Shown piece after piece: positions 22,101-34,152 of a stretch of 64,000 nt of DNA. Below the pieces are notes generated by a model, which was given only the letters and a program-made list of their open reading frames with translations, was not told where the DNA came from and ran no database searches. Every line of letters begins with the position of its first letter. Positions within the stretch are counted from its first letter, which is position 1. The position numbers were made by a program, and so were the translations under genes. The stretch comes from Wallemia ichthyophaga EXF-994 (Eukaryota > Basidiomycota > Wallemiomycetes > Wallemiales > Wallemiaceae): the NCBI RefSeq assembly GCF_000400465.1, contig NW_008806283.1, positions 248,001-312,000 on the forward strand, written 5' to 3'.

Positions 22101-25100
22101 AACTCTCTTGTAGAAAGTGAAGCGATGGTAACTGAGCGCTCGACAACAGGTGCAATGATTTCCTTAATAGCTCTATCAATAGCAATATGCATCATCCTCT
22201 GTAAATGTGCGTTATTTGCGAAGATTGGGTTCGATGAATCAAAGACCAAGTATTGTGAAATGTTTGGAACTGCAGCGATCAACTCTGGTGCAAGGTTTTG
22301 TTGAGTACGCTCTTCGTGTTGAAGTAATGGCGACTCTGGTGCAACATTTTGTTGGGCGTTTCCATTTGCTGCGATTTGTTGTTGTAATTGTAATTGTTGC
22401 TGTTGTTGTGCTGCGGCTGCTGCTTGCTGTTGCAACAAGGTTGCTTGGACACGATCGTTTGAAGCACCAGCCATCTGTAATCTTTCCAATTCTGATGTAA
22501 GGACATTTGCACCTGATGCACCTGGAGCTGTAGGTGCGTGGGGAGCGACATCCTTTGCTGGGCGATTTTTGACGACGTTCGTTGGCTCAATGTCCTTGAT
22601 CTCGATACCTAGACTCTTGCAAAGTACCTCGATCTCAAACTTTAAGTTCAATTTGAGGTCTGCAACGACGTAGAGTTCAACAAGGAGCTTGAGAACTGCC
22701 ATCAACCATGGATTTGGTGGCACAAAGACTCTGCTACGAGAACATTGCTCCAAGACTTTGCAAACGAATGGAATAGCGACAATTAACTTGTTTGTATCAA
22801 AGCCTTCCAATAATAACTCCTTAAATGAAATGTTACGATGGCGAATTGGCTTGTCTTTGGCAAGTGTCAAGCCACCCAACCACGAACCGAGGTTTTTCAA
22901 GTGCGAACGATCAGTGGAGTTGCTGACCGTCTTGTCTTCATTGAGAAGCTCACGAACTTTGATATAAGTCTCGCGAAGAACATGACGAACAAGCTCGCTT
23001 TCATTAATAGATTCCAGAAATTGCATGTAAAGGTTATGGTTGTTTGGCTCGATACTGACACGCTCCAGAACCAGATAGTGAGCGAACCATCTAGAGTATT
23101 CGGCCTTAAATCTTTCTCTCATCTCGCCCGACTTTGATGAAAAGTTGTTTGGAGCAAGATTGTTGACAATGAAAAGAATTCTGTCAGATGTCTCTTCATC
23201 TGGAACTGGGTAATCTTCGGCTTCATCGTGTCCCAAGTTGTCTGGCTTGACTGTGTTGAACGAAAGCTTGGAGGCTGGGGAGGAAATATCTAAACCACCA
23301 ATTGGGTTGCCACTTTGAGATCTTCTCACTTCATTGGAGTGCTCGACAGCTAATCTTAGGTAAAAGCCGAGGTCAGGGATTGTTTCGATTAGATGTCTGA
23401 TTGCTAGCAATGCTTGACAAACTTGAGGCCACTCTGGTAAACGTCTTTGGAATTGTGAGAGAGCCTGTACACCAAACCTAAATCTGTTGGTGTTTGGAAG
23501 CGACTGTAACGCCGTCAAGACATATCTAATAGCAATACCGAGTGGAATAAAGTCGATCACCTGAAATTGTATCAGTGAACCGAAGAGAATACCAGTAAGC
23601 GCCAATTCCGCTGCTGGGTATGTCTCATAATGCCTGTACTCCTCGAAAACGGTGTGAATCATGGCTGCAAACAACTCATGATCACGTGAATTGGTTGATT
23701 GCTTGCATTTCTCCAAGAAGACGATAACTTCATCCACACGCAGCTCGCCTGAGTACATACGATGGTAATAATCTTCCACTTGCCTGTCTAAGTCTGGAGA
23801 GAAGGTCGTAACTGATAATCCAGGCTCCTGTTCAGAGTGAGGGGTGAGGTTCATTAAGCGAGGCCAATATTGCAGGCAAAGGTTGCGAACTTCCTTGTAA
23901 TACTCAATGTCATCAGCCACTAATGGTAAGATTTCGGCGTTTGCACGTAAGACTCTTAAGAAAATGGCAACCGTTTGAACGTTGATATTAAGTTGATTGT
24001 TGACAGCACCAGTGTTAAGCTTGATCGCTTCAGCTTTTGCCTTGGAGTCAAGGAATTTCAAAGCGTCTCTAAAGAAAGAAATGACATGTAAAGTGACACC
24101 GTTCTGTAGCCACTTTTCCATGTTTAGATACTCTCTGCGACTGGCGAGTGCAGCCAAGTCAAATGCGAAAGTGACTGGCTTGATTTCAAGCACTTGGTCG
24201 AGGATCTGTAGCTCGTCAGTAGCTGCAAACTAATTAAATGAGCAAGTCACCTTTAGATCTTGAGCAACATCCAATATACGGGTGACGTTCATGTTGTTGT
24301 CTTGATAGAACTGCTTGAAGGCACTGAGTAGGAAGTTACGGTCGATCTGCCAAAGTCTAAGGAAAACGAGCTGGTGGGAAGGATTACCAGCGAGAAATAG
24401 CGCAAGGAGACGGGTGATTAGTTCAAGGTGGTAGTTTGACCATGGTTTCTGGAAATATAATTAGCGGAGGAGGGAGATGATGATAGAAAACCTACAGGCA
24501 ATTGAACCAAACCAAGAAGAATAATTTCACCGTGGGTTCTGCATCCTGTCTCTAACAAATCACGAGCCAAAACATTGATTGGTTCTGGACCATGATCTTG
24601 AAGCTTAGTGACGATATCTACCACATCAATGCAGTTCCAAAGAGAAGATTGTACGGTAGCGGCCATTGCCTTGATAGCAGGGCTAGAATGATTGACAAAA
24701 TCCACGGTGATAGCTTTTTTCGCTGAAAGAGCAGCGAAAGAGACTTGATCGTTGGAAAGTGAGAGCAAGCCCGCAACTGCGCTAATTTGAAGAGAAGGAT
24801 TAACCCAAGTGCCAACTAAACCCATCAAAGGAGATTCCTCACTAACTTGGTAAGATGGAGCTGAGAGGAGAATGTTTGCAAGAATGTTTGGAGTTGGTGG
24901 GGGGTTGTTAGGAGAGTCAAAGCCACGAATGATGAGTTTGTAAGAGGGTTTGGTTGGGTAGCTGTTTAGAATGCTCATAATAGTTGGTATATCAACGTTA
25001 TTTGACATGATACCTAATTGGCCGAGACAAGAAAATAACTCGGAAGCTCTGAGGTCTAAAGAGTCATTTTGTTGGCGAGTGGATGGCCAGCCAAATTTAA

Positions 25101-25917
25101 CAAACGCAGCTTCAACAAGCTTAACTGAAGTCCTCAATTCCAATGTGGACGACAGCTCAACCAACAAATGGGCTAAAGTTTTTGAAGGAGTGAGGTTGAT
25201 GAAGGGAATGACACGGTTTGCGATGAGAGCAGGCAAGGCAGATTTAAGCCTAGTTGAGAAGGCTAGAGTGAGTGACTGTATATGTGTCAAATCGAGATTG
25301 TTGTTGGATAAGAGCGTAATCAGGAGTATGATCAAGTCGGGGTTGTCATCCTCAACGAAGCTACCAGCGCCGATAATGAATTGCTTTGAAGCTTGATCGA
25401 CAAGCCAGCTATTGAGAATCAACTTTGATTGCTCGACCAAGTTTGAAGAGTGGGCGTCGAGGAGAGCTGTAACGATGACGAGAGACTCAATGAGTGGGAT
25501 TTCTAATTTGCTTATCAGATCATCCAAATTAATTCCCTCAAATTGCTCGTTATCCAAGCTATCCTTGACGTGTAAACTGAGCTGGAATCTACCGCCTAAT
25601 CTAATCAATTCAAATCGTAAAAGTTTAATCTGCGTTGGATTGTTCTCAATCCCTTTAAGCTGATTGATGTAGCTGAGTAGAAGTCGGCGTATAAAGTACA
25701 TTTGGTTATCTTGTCCATGCTGTTCGATGAGCTGAGGTAGCTATGTTAGATTGTACATTACTTCCATCCACTCCCCACTCACGCTCTTTATCTCAGAATA
25801 ATTCCTCTCCAAGTTGTCCTCCGTAATCGTTGACACCAAAAACACTATTTGTGCTTGGATTATTGGCTGTGGGTCTTTACGCGGGTTGCTGCTCGGTGAA
25901 TTTGGTGGTTCACTCAT
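19150..25917 (-). CDS. NOT1: NOT1, scaffold of the CCR4-NOT deadenylase complex
   Basis: This is the scaffold subunit of CCR4-NOT, which removes poly(A) tails and represses translation. Exons are 25917-25783, 25740-24496, 24448-24251, 24205-20210, 20162-19532 and 19481-19150; five introns of 42-50 nt and 2178 aa, in the range of Not1 proteins (about 2100-2400). Diagnostic parts are the MIF4G region that binds Caf1, a Gln-rich stretch (about residues 1270-1290 of the plus-strand map at 22370-22440), and the conserved Not1 C-terminal domain with ILAPENHDNWIDFHRL and SGIANQLRYPSSHTYWFN. The first exon is inferred from phase; an alternative upstream start cannot be excluded. It is the longest gene here and has no lesions. 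Confidence 0.95.
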
Positions 25918-27655
25918 TCTCCTGCGTTTTCCTGCGTTTTCAATTTATTTATCTTTTTTCGTCGTCGTTGAGCTAAAGCACGCGGTTTTACTGAAATTCA
26001 AGCTCTACTTTAACAAATTTTTTGATTTATTTCAAGTAATTTGGTCTTTTATTATACAGCTAAGCCATTTCCTTTTCACTTGTCGCTTCTGTTGCTCTGG
26101 CGTGCGTCCGTCACGCTATCTTTGGCATTTCATTTTCACAATTTATTCATTTCTATTGACATATTCTTCATGTATCGTGTTATTTCACTCAAATATTTTC
26201 TTCTTTCCCTCTCTCTGGAAATATCCGCGCTAGATTGAATATCAGTTGAAGTTATCGCTGGCATAGAAATCGTGATGCACAGGCAACTTTTATACTTGCT
26301 GCAACAAATAGTGGATTCGGAGATTACTTCTTTTAATGCTGTCCAGGTCTACACGCTTAGTGCTGAAACGCGATTTGGTAGTTTGCTGACGCAGCTCGTC
26401 TACTCAGTGAAAAATGCTGGTTTCATCTTCTCGATCTTTTCTCATGGATCGACCTATTCCTTATGCTGACTGCCTTTGTCGTCATCTTCGAGCTCGAAGT
26501 TTGATGACGTGCTTCTTCTGTCGGTTGTGAACCATGGATCCTTGTTCGAGTGTTTCTCCTTCTCTTGTTCTTGATTCCAATGATTTGTACGAAACTTAAC
26601 GCGGTGCTTTGGAAGTTAAGCAAGTGAGCACATTCACTTTACCATACACACCTCGGCTCAAGCGACAGACAATGTGATTTTAAGTTTGCAAATAACAACT
26701 CTCTTGGGTAGAATCCATCGGAAGATACAAAATCTCATGCTCCGCTCCACTTTATATCCAGATATCCCAAAGGCGGAGGTGGATTTAAAGGGATTCAATT
26801 AATCCGAAACACATTTGCTGTTCTTTTTGTACATGTCATAAGCTACCTTGAACCTGCTTTGAATTTCATTTTGCAGGCAAATCCCACTTCAAGCAACATA
26901 CCAGCCAAGCAACGTCGGGTATATCCACCTCTCGAGAAACCAATTATGCAAATTCTGTTACCAATTCTGCCACTGAGTGAGATGGCATCGTTTGTGATTT
27001 AAAAGAGCTCGCCTGCAGTTCTCCATCAGGTAAGTATATGGCTGTCTGACGTGATGTCCCAAAACGCTACCCATAGCCATGTAGCTGATATCACTCAGCT
27101 GGTTGGCTACATTAGCGTACTTGTTAGTTGGGTACGTTTCTCACCCACTTTGATAGTACATGGTCGGCATTTCGGGCTCATCGTTTCCCACTTTCTAAAT
27201 TGAAGGAGAAGTTCTCTCAGGCTGCGTAGGTGAATTACCGCCGCTACTTATCGATTAACAAGAGAGACGAGTCAAAGCAAAAGCGGTTGACACGGGAATG
27301 CGAGCATTCACCGAGTAAGATAAATCACCGCGGCTGACCAAAGCGTTCCACGGGTAAGGAAAGTATATCTAATCAGAAAGGTGTGAATTGGATTGATTGA
27401 TGTTTTTCTATTTGGATTGCTCATGTTGACTTGCAATTTGCCTCATCTGGGTGTATATGTGGGGTAGCAATTAATAAAACTCTAGCACAAGCTGAATATA
27501 ACTACGCCTTTCTTAGTGTGATGTTATTCATTGCAGCTATGAAAGTACTTTAGAGCTCTCGTTATACGCTTAGACATGTATGCAACTGTTGCATATGTCC
27601 TTGGAAGTGTTTCCTTTACTTTTGCAAGTGCACTGCTAGGCAAACTTGATGTGAT

Positions 27656-27780
27656 TCAAGTTTCATCACAATCTATGCTCGTCGTAATGAGAAGCGCATT
27701 ACCGCCTCTAACATCTCATTGTTCATTCATGTTATTAACTAGCGGTGCTAGACCGGTGTTTCCAATGTGATGAAACTTGA
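27656..27780. repeat. 15-bp perfect inverted repeat, 95-bp loop
   Basis: TCAAGTTTCATCACA at 27656-27670 is the exact reverse complement of TGTGATGAAACTTGA at 27766-27780. It could be a hairpin, ends of a small non-autonomous element, or chance. Confidence 0.6.
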
Positions 27781-28751
27781 GACTACAATCTTAATAGTCG
27801 TAGTTCTAGTCTCCTAATCTAAAATTTCAATGCACATTTGGCAAACGTTATGATGATGATATAATGGTAAAAATTTAATTCTCACTTCCATGATTCTGGC
27901 TGACAAGTAAAAATTATGAGATTGAAAAACACAAATGCTTCACTCAATTGTGATGCGATGTCTGCGAACATTTTCGAAACCGTGAGCAGCACCGCTTAGA
28001 GTCTATTGATTGTGTCGCAATACACTGCTGATGTCACCAGTAGTACATATTTTCTTTCTATCTCTGGATAATTTTGTCAAAAATTCTGTACGAAATTGTG
28101 TACAAAGCTTAAATAAACTTTTTTATATTATGAATGTTTTGCATTTTTCCGATAGAATGGCTTTTGTGACGATGCCGCCAGCATCTTAATATTTCCCTTC
28201 AATTTGGCCAAATATAAGCAATTTTGTCATTAAATGAATCAAAGATGAACAATAATCTGTACCAAATCATTTAATTCAGCAATATTGACTTTTTTCTATG
28301 CTGCTGCCTTTGTCACAAGGGTATGACAGAGTGAGCTTAATTCACAACCAAATCCAAACCAAGCAAAGAGAAAAAGGAGAAATCAAGGACATATTTCTTC
28401 AGCATATACATATTCGAACCTTCTTTGCAGAGCTCGAAGACGACTACGAAATATTCGATTGGTGATACAATGATGTTGTCCTAACTTGTTATCTGTTTCA
28501 ATGCGGCGGATAGACTTACAAAGTTTGCCCTTCTCAGTTTAACGAGCTTTCTTATCGAGCCTTTGACTTTAATTGGGTAAATGTCTGTGTTCTAAAGTAT
28601 AATGTTATGGGACGGGTGCATGTTGACTCCAAGTGTTTTCGTAGAACCTCCTGCTTTCTCACGCTTCCTCACCTTCGATCATAGTCCTTTTCAGCCTTAC
28701 CTCAGTCACACCTCCGAGACAACTTCACTTAAGAACTAAAATCGGGGTACG

Positions 28752-28820
28752 GTGTCGGAGTCTAACCACAATTTGAAATTTTTAAGCGGAGTTCGGATTT
28801 TCACAGGATAACTCCGACAC
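28752..28820. repeat. 10-bp inverted repeat GTGTCGGAGT / ACTCCGACAC
   Basis: The arms lie at 28752-28761 and 28811-28820 with a 49-bp loop, about 140 bp beyond the stop codon of the transporter gene. A third related CGGAGT occurs between the arms. Confidence 0.5.
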
Positions 28821-28956
28821 TCTCCTTATCTGTTTTGAGAAATGATGACAACGTAAATAATTATTGTGTTGCAGTCATGAATCATACAAATTGAATAGAG
28901 ATGAGGCATATATAGAGCTTTAAAGGTAGTTAATCTAAAAATACATGATTATCCAG

Positions 28957-31158
28957 TTATTTTGCTTCTTCATCGACGATAGTGGTTCCTTTGAGACCCT
29001 TGAGTGCTTTCCTCTTGTTCTTGCGTAGTCGAACAGATTCGCGGACATTGAAACCATCGGCAAGCAGTGATTGTACATCTTCTAGGTGAAGCCCAGCTGT
29101 CTCTGGGTAGCAAAAAAGTAGGTACATCCACCCGCAGAAGACAAAGCCAGCGAACAAACCAAATGTTCCCGAAGGTGTAATACCCTTTTGCATGGAGAGA
29201 TAAGACTCTGAAATGATCAAGTTGCACGCCCAGTTTGTTGCGGTGCCAATACCAGTTCCAAGACCTCTGGTTTCTAAGGGAAACAGCTCGCTCATTGTCC
29301 ACGGTAAGTGGCCCAAACTTTAATGATGTCAGCCTGTTGCTTCTTTCTCCAAATGGCACGTACCCAATACCATAAGCCCCGACGTAGGCGACAAAGCCAA
29401 TAATTACAGCGACTTGCTTACCAGAATCGTATGTGACGGCAGGATCTTCAACCAATTGGAACCCGGTGTCTTTAGTGAGATAGTAAAGTGAGACAATCGC
29501 CCACACACAACCCAGGATAACGCCTGGCGCACTTAAATACACCATCTTGAACAATTAATAGAGTTCAAATGCGTTCATGACATTAGACTTACCAAAGGGC
29601 GACGGCCTGTCTTATCAACTAAAAACATGCCCAAGCTTGTAAAGACGAAATTAGCAGCAGCAATAATCAAGCCACCTAGAGGCGAGTTCTCGAATCCAAG
29701 CATCTGGAAGAGAGTGGGGCTGTGAATGTGAGAAAATGATCCTAAAGAATAGATTCTGGTGAAAAGTTTCACAAGAATCTTTTCACCGAAGCTATTCACT
29801 AGATCTATTTACTTACGCGAAATACATCAATCCGTTGAAACCTGACAATCTATCCTGAGTCAGCTATGCGATAAGATAAGGTAGATCGCTCAACTGTTGA
29901 GAGCTTAATTTGAAAGTCAGAAAAAGTCAGAATGAAAAATCGAACTGACGCCTGTAAAGTCATCGCGAGAGACAGAGCCCTAAGGTTCTTTGGTATAGTG
30001 AACAGTGACTTGAAGAGCTGCCATACAGTGTTTTCCCTCTTAACCTGTACGCTTTCATCGACGTTGGCGACGAGAATCTGCACAGTGTGAGTATGCGCGG
30101 CGAATAGCCAAGCTACTTACATCGTATTTGAGAGCCAGCTCTTCTTGTGTAGCCTGCTGATATACGCGAGCAAGCTACGTGTAAGCTTCTTCGTTGCGCT
30201 CCCGGGAGAGCAAATAACGGGGCGACTCCGGCAGGTAATGTACAGCAATGGCCTGGTATATTGCGGGCGCAGCGCCAATCACCAGCATAATGCGCCAGTT
30301 GTCCGGATCATTGAAGTTGATGAGACCAGCACCAATTCCGTACGCAATGACTTGGCCCAATGTGATTGTGACAGAGTTGATAGTGACGAGTGTGCCGCGC
30401 AGTTGAGGCGGGGAAATCTCACTAATGAAAAGTGGCCCAATACAACTGGAAAACCCTACCCCGAATCCCAAGATAAGGCGACCAACCGCGGCTTGAGCGA
30501 CCGAGTACGACGCACCAAAGACTACTGTACCAATACAGTAGCAGATATCACTGATGACGAGTACCCATTTGCGACCAATCCTGTCACTCAGAGCACCAGC
30601 GAAGAGGGAGCAAATGAATGCACCTGCCGTAGTCATAGCTGTGACTACCTCTGTGAGATGCATTAGCTCGAGCATACGGTGAAGGCAAGGTGAGCACATT
30701 GAGTGCAAATTTTTACCAACCTTTGTGATTCGAGGAGAGGGGCTCGTTATTCAAACTCGTACCAATAGAGACTGTAATACTACCGATAATACCAGTCTCA
30801 TAGCCTGCGCAGGGTTAGATGGGTCTGTTGAATGGGGAAGGTACGAACCGAACTGTGAGTCGTTAGGGTGATCTACCGGTGAAGAAAGGCACTCACCATA
30901 AATCCTGCAACGGCTGCCGTCACACAGACAAAGACAATGTATAAGGTCACCTACGCAACAACGTTAGTCTAAGTAGTGATTGCACACACGACGCACTTTC
31001 TCCTCCCCCTCTGCCATAACGATCTTGTCGTCGACGTCAACAAACTTCTTTGATTTGGGGTTGCTGTTGTCGACGTTCTCTACGTGCTCAGCGGCACCGT
31101 TGAACCGCCTTTTATCTTCCTCGGTGAATGGTTTCTTGTCTTCGGTGAATTTCGACAT
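28957..31158 (-). CDS. MFS sugar/myo-inositol transporter with ten exons and an in-frame TAG
   Basis: Sugar-porter family; the loop SPPQLRGTLVTINSVTITLG and QVIAYGIGAGL resemble fungal myo-inositol transporters. Exons (minus): 31158-30997, 30950-30897, 30852-30849, 30804-30721, 30650-30121, 30077-29946, 29854-29817, 29719-29593, 29545-29364, 29317-28957. All phases agree and total 558 codons including the stop. Motifs restored by splicing: FGYETG, GRLILGFGVGF, PESPRYL, LSGFNGLMYF, DKTGRRPL, GHLPWTMSELFPLETRG and PETAGLHLEDV. The 4-nt third exon supplies the Phe-Gly of FGYETG. One TAG at complement 30175-30177 interrupts the fifth exon between EEAYT and LARVYQQ, in the central cytoplasmic loop; no intron can remove it. 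It is either a recent pseudogene, a sequence error, or readthrough/editing. Substrate is inferred. Confidence 0.78.
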
Positions 31159-33130
31159 TAGAGAAAACAAAGATGAAGAAGACAGCCTATAAATAATGGC
31201 GTATCTAATTCATTCAGATGATTGATTGACACATCTGATCTGGCGGAAGACAGGCACATTGGTCCGCAATTTCCTCCGCAATTTCCGGAGTAGACAAAGG
31301 AAGTGAAAAGCCGTGCAATAAGGTGACGAAATTCGCCTGGTAGTGGTATTCAAATGATAAAAAGCCTGTGTATGCCGCCCTCTGAATTTGGAAATGTCCG
31401 CCTTTCTCGCGTAGGTGCAGAAACTAGGGTTGGCATGTGCGTAAGTGGTTAGGTAAAAGATTAAGCTGTAGCATAGACCTGGTGCTATAAAAGTGCTGGG
31501 GCTCCTACGATTTACAAGAGGACTACCGGCAGGCAACCGAATTTCCTCCGATATATTCTCCAATGGATCGGAGCGCTGGAAGGGGAAAATAGAGCGCGTG
31601 AGCAGGATCAAGAGCATTAAGGGCTTTATCACATGCAGTCGGCATTTTTAGTACGCTCTATCGCAGTGCAGAATGTACCAGTTCTTCGGAAGCTAAGGAG
31701 GCAACAAGCTATCTTGAGAAGTGAAGGATTAGTGTAGAGAGTGAGCTGAGGAGCGAGAAGTCAATGCATTGAGCAAGCAAGTTAGACGATATGGATTGCT
31801 TGCTCTACCTGCAGATGCAACCAAGCAACTATACGACACACAGGGGTGGTTTAATCGAAGTGAGATTGTCTGGATTTAACAGCTTTTTTTGTTGATGTAA
31901 AACAATTGAGTTTTAGCAGAACATCGTGAATAATTTGACAAATCAAGACCCCATCGAAACCCCGAGAAGATGTCCATTTAGGGCGGATATGAGTATGAAT
32001 CGATTTACAAAGATATTAAAGTTATTTCTGGGTTCTTAGGCAAAACCACCGCTTGAAATATGCGTATGAGCTTTCTCTCAGCTCCCCTGCGTCTGTCTGG
32101 GTTCTTGAAACTCTTGGTCTTTTTTTGCTGCCACGAATAAACACCTTGCACCAAATGATTTCCGCAATTTTAATCAGCAAATCATCGGAATTTGATCGAG
32201 TTGATCAAAGATCTTTTATCTTGGGTCTTTATCTCTTGATGCAAAAAGACGTTTTACCTTCGGCTTGTGGTTCGCTGGATATGCCTGTGTTAACCATACA
32301 GTGCAATTAGGATTGCTTACGGCTGTCAAAACATTGTCGCCGTTTGAACTTTCTTCTCACTCCATCTAGCAAATCTGGTCAATCATCGAATGGAGAAAGT
32401 ACCTCGTTATACCACTAGTCATTTCATGTGCTTCTGTGCTGCCATCGCACTTAGCTGTTTTACTATATATCTCGAATTGCGTCGAGCAGCTAGACTAGAC
32501 TTCTAGCCAGGGTCAGATGAAAGTCACCTGTGTAAGCTTTTTTGTTTCGCTCCCGGGAGAATTAATAAACTTGATTATCAACATGAATGCTTTACAGTTC
32601 TTTTAAAAAAAGAGAGATTTACGCCCTAATAGCAAGCTATGAGCGCTTTATCAACGTTATTGATCCAGGCTTAGACTTGAAAGTCTGTCACTTCACGTGT
32701 GAGCCTATAAGTTTAATAAAGCCAGCTATAATTAGGATTGCTGCTCTTGAAAACTGCCCTTCATTTACGCAAACGCTCTGCTTATCGCCAAGCACGCTTC
32801 ACAATCATGGTCATGCAGTCATAAAACACGCGAATTGAAGAGACATTAGGCATAAACCAAGCCTAAATAAGCTGATTAATCTTAAAATCCTTTATTATAC
32901 TTCTTTGAGATCTAGTGTTTTGTGGCAGTTGTGAGTGAAACGCCGTAACCGTGGCCCTCGAGTGAGAATAGCTCGTTGCTCAAAAAGCACTTGTCTTGAG
33001 TATAAGGCTGCAATTAGCATTTAAATCGACAACATTCAGTAGTCAGCAGTCAATGCAGCATTAAAGTATAGCAATGGAATTACAAAGGAATATAAGTATG
33101 ATTAAGTAATTAGGTTGTTAGGTTATTCTA
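31159..33130. other. Two-kilobase region with no supported intact gene
   Basis: It holds the promoter side of the transporter (a TATTTATAG-like sequence on the minus strand about 31189-31196, near its start) and the 3' side of the Fanzor-like gene. Open frames at 31210-31632 (minus), 32053-32310 and 32587-32838 (plus) lack motifs and neighbour-like codon use. A short fragment resembling the transporter lies at 32529-32566. Confidence 0.45.
32529..32566 (-). pseudogene. Short relic resembling the transporter's central loop
   Basis: GTGTAAGCTT followed by a T-rich stretch and CGCTCCCGGGAGA matches the transporter DNA at 30180-30210 with only a few substitutions, mostly C-to-T on the plus strand, across about 31 bases. 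It encodes the region of LLSRERNEEAYT in the intact gene. No longer similarity could be followed by eye on either side. Confidence 0.4.
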
Positions 33131-34152
33131 TTAGTCAAAGAAACATTCGAGCTTTCTCTCAAATTCTCTACCTGCATCTCTGTCAGCTTTCTTGAGGCTC
33201 TTGATTTTATGTCTCTGACGTCTATTGCTGCACATAAACAAAGGTCTATATTTGTTAGACCATAATACGAGGCGATTGACATAGCAGTTAACGTCGACGT
33301 TGACAATACGGAGATCGTGAAAGGGCGACAGGGCATTAGATGACGAAGCTCTGTCCCTGTTGTTTTGGTCCACCTGCGCGGCCGCATACGCCTTGCATTG
33401 GTTTGAGTCGCACAGCTTGAGCTGCTCCACATACTCATAGCCCTCTTTTGGGGCGACGCTAAATTCTCTCCTCTTCGCATCATCATCTACTGCCCGTAAG
33501 TAGCAGCTCTTGAGGTTATAGTGGCAGATGGAACATTTCTTGACGGTATGCGAGTCGTTCGAGACTAGGACAACATCAATACTGCGCTCGATGAGGGAAT
33601 TCACGATGGCGTGTCCCTAAAATAGATTTCAAGTCAGAAATCAAGGCACCGCATGAAACAAAACAACCCCACCTTCCCCTTCATCATGCTGTCGCCGACA
33701 ACAATGATGAGTTGCTTGGAGCTGGCTACGGGCCTATATGTTTTCTCTAATTTTCTCGCAAAGTCCTCGAGTGGACTGCCTAGATCGAACTTAGTTTTCT
33801 CGGTGATGTATGCACTGCTAGAGTAGAAGGAGCGCAGAATAGAGCTCTCGTAGTTAATTATACTCATATACAGCTCAGGACTTCTCAGACCAAGCTCTTC
33901 AGCTTCAATAGTCGCTATTCTGTCCTCACTAGCCTTCACCTTGTCAGACTTCATCCGCTCGATACGCTTCTCAAATGCCATCCTTCTCGTCTTCTTGGAG
34001 AGAGAAAACTTAAACTTTTCGGAACGGTTACGTGGATTGCTGTTTTCTGAACCCCCTACTATGCTGTCGGAGGCCTCATTCAAATGCAGGCTCACTGCAA
34101 AGTAATTGCCACGAACCTCAAACGCGACATCTTCTAATCTAAAAAGTGACAT
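33131..34152 (-). CDS. Fanzor/TnpB-like (OrfB_IS605-type) nuclease fragment
   Basis: Two exons, 34152-33673 and 33616-33131, joined phase 0 across a 56-nt intron; 321 aa. The C-terminal part reads IVVGDSMMKGKG, then SHTVKKCSIC ... LKLCDSNQCK ... NNRD. This closely follows the signature described for eukaryotic TnpB homologues (Fanzor): an upstream Asp, a Thr/Ser pair, a C4 zinc finger, and RD 5-50 residues later. Here C-x2-C and C-x4-C are separated by about 40 residues and RD follows 12 residues on. The middle holds the helical, Arg/Lys-rich part seen before the RuvC-II strand. No DPG-type RuvC-I motif is visible, the protein is shorter than usual (about 500-700 aa), and the Glu expected before the zinc finger appears as Asn-Asp. 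I infer a truncated, probably inactive transposon-derived nuclease. Confidence 0.55.

Larger units (their letters stand above)
25918..28956. other. Three-kilobase gene-poor region at the edge of an accessory island
   Basis: In a genome with spacers of about 150 bp this is exceptional. Frames above 60 codons (near 26041, 26272, 26423 and 27576) show no motif and no codon bias like the neighbours. A 55-codon ATG frame at 28298-28465 is acidic at its end and might be a relic. GTAAGT donor-like and CAG acceptor-like signals around 26995-27130 suggest eroded exons. Two inverted repeats are listed separately. I see no LTR, poly(A)-tailed element or tRNA. Confidence 0.5.

Noticed and set aside
26272-26469. 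65-codon plus-strand frame and neighbours around 26041 and 26423
   Set aside because: No conserved pattern and codon use unlike that of the surrounding genes.
28405-28425. TTCGAACC, a B-box-like sequence
   Set aside because: No A-box or cloverleaf could be drawn on either strand.
31210-31632. 140-codon minus-strand frame upstream of the transporter
   Set aside because: No motif, unusual composition, and it lies in the transporter's promoter region.
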